In this document: positions 63,703 to 64,000 of the stretch, one piece after another
Numbering within the stretch: the stretch's first letter is position 1
How the letters are laid out: each line of letters begins with the position of its first letter
DNA from: Gautieria morchelliformis
Taxonomy: Eukaryota; Basidiomycota; Agaricomycetes; Gomphales; Gomphaceae
Assembly (NCBI GenBank): GCA_015179125.1
Contig: WHVA01000437.1
Span: 33,052 to 97,051 of the forward strand
Reading direction: 5' to 3'
Length of the DNA: 64,000 bases
Notes under the pieces: model-generated
What the model saw: only the letters and a program-made list of their open reading frames with translations
Database searches by the model: none
What the model was told of the DNA's origin: nothing
Translations under genes and position numbers: made by a program

Positions 63703-64000
63703 GAAACATGTTCCGAAGTATATCACCAATTTGCAGATGTGTTCAGCAAGCACGCGCTGACACTCTAGCTCCCCACCGACCTCACGATATCAAAATCAAC
63801 CTCGAAGAAGGGACCTCGCCACCTATCGGTCCATCTACTCTCTCTCAGCTTCCGAACTCAAGCACTTCGCGAGTTCATCGACGAGCATTTAAACATCGGT
63901 TTCATCCGACCTTCACGCTCGCCTCATGGTGCACCGGTATTGTTCGTTCGCAAAAAAGATGGCTCACTTCGGTTGTGTGTCGACTTCCGAGGTTTGAACA
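63703..64000 (+). pseudogene. Gypsy element 4: start of reverse transcriptase
   Basis: QFADVFSKHALTL, then a stop, and [39 protein letters not shown] at the window edge: RT fingers of a gypsy element. Frameshifts are present before 63860. Confidence 0.82.

Larger units (their letters stand above)
61151..64000 (+). mobile_element. Gypsy element 4, 5' part (runs off window)
   Basis: 5' LTR 61151-61713, a candidate self-primer site, gag with one TGA, protease and start of RT. Related to element 2 by protease and zinc knuckle; its LTR defines family A, also seen as solo LTRs at 7532 and 42235. The 3' half lies outside the window. Confidence 0.9.

Overview
The window looks like genomic DNA of a filamentous basidiomycete (Agaricomycetes type). 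Evidence: many 45-70 nt GT-AG introns with CTGAC/CTAAC-like branch sites, a Zn2Cys6 regulator with several short introns, a DUF6533-type membrane protein, a patatin/NB-ARC/TPR receptor-like gene, a Plavaka-type transposase relic, and several decayed chromodomain Ty3/gypsy and Ty1/copia elements. There is no sign of an operon, phage, plasmid or CRISPR. Most of the 64 kb is nested transposon sequence; only about 14.3-28.5 kb looks like host genes.

Layout. 1-441: open 5' part of an unrecognised ORF on the minus strand. 548-5.98 kb: gypsy element 1 (minus). 5.98-12.72 kb: gypsy element 2 (plus), lacking its 5' end, split by a solo LTR, and carrying an antisense spliced gene for a Zn2Cys6-like protein just before its 3' LTR. 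12.8-14.3 kb: LTR debris. 14.4-18.65 kb: patatin-NB-ARC-TPR gene (minus) with a 12-unit TPR array, one frameshift and one nonsense codon. 19.2-20.1 kb: two small spliced hypothetical genes. 22.98-24.72 kb: Zn2Cys6 transcription factor (minus). 26.6-28.3 kb: DUF6533-type membrane protein (minus). 29.2-31.3 kb: gypsy gag relic with LTR. 31.85-33.80 kb: internally deleted hAT transposon with an 8-bp target duplication, carrying a solo copia LTR. 34.06-48.66 kb: one large gypsy insertion (target duplication TCCCT) whose 3' LTR was later split by a solo LTR and by a nearly intact-length copia element. 49.5-50.8 kb: second copia fragment. 50.8-56.5 kb: gypsy fragment (minus) holding three nested insertions (solo LTR, hAT-like MITE, long AT-rich solo LTR). 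56.5-59.2 kb: DUF6698-like, copia and Plavaka relics. 60.2-61.15 kb: a 117-bp inverted duplication and part of a spliced hypothetical gene. 61.15-64 kb: 5' end of gypsy element 4, with LTR, gag, protease and start of RT.

The observations most worth following are: (i) two different gypsy elements (2 and 3) carry an antisense, intron-containing gene between chromodomain and 3' LTR, one with a canonical Zn2Cys6 signature; (ii) element 4 has a 12-nt sequence directly after its 5' LTR that is the exact reverse complement of a sequence 26 nt downstream of the LTR TATA box, the arrangement expected of Tf1-like self-primed elements; (iii) two copia copies share one nonsense codon, although one of them has almost identical LTRs and so moved recently; (iv) a receptor-like gene with a homogenised TPR array. 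All coordinates and splice sites were read by eye; no database search was run.
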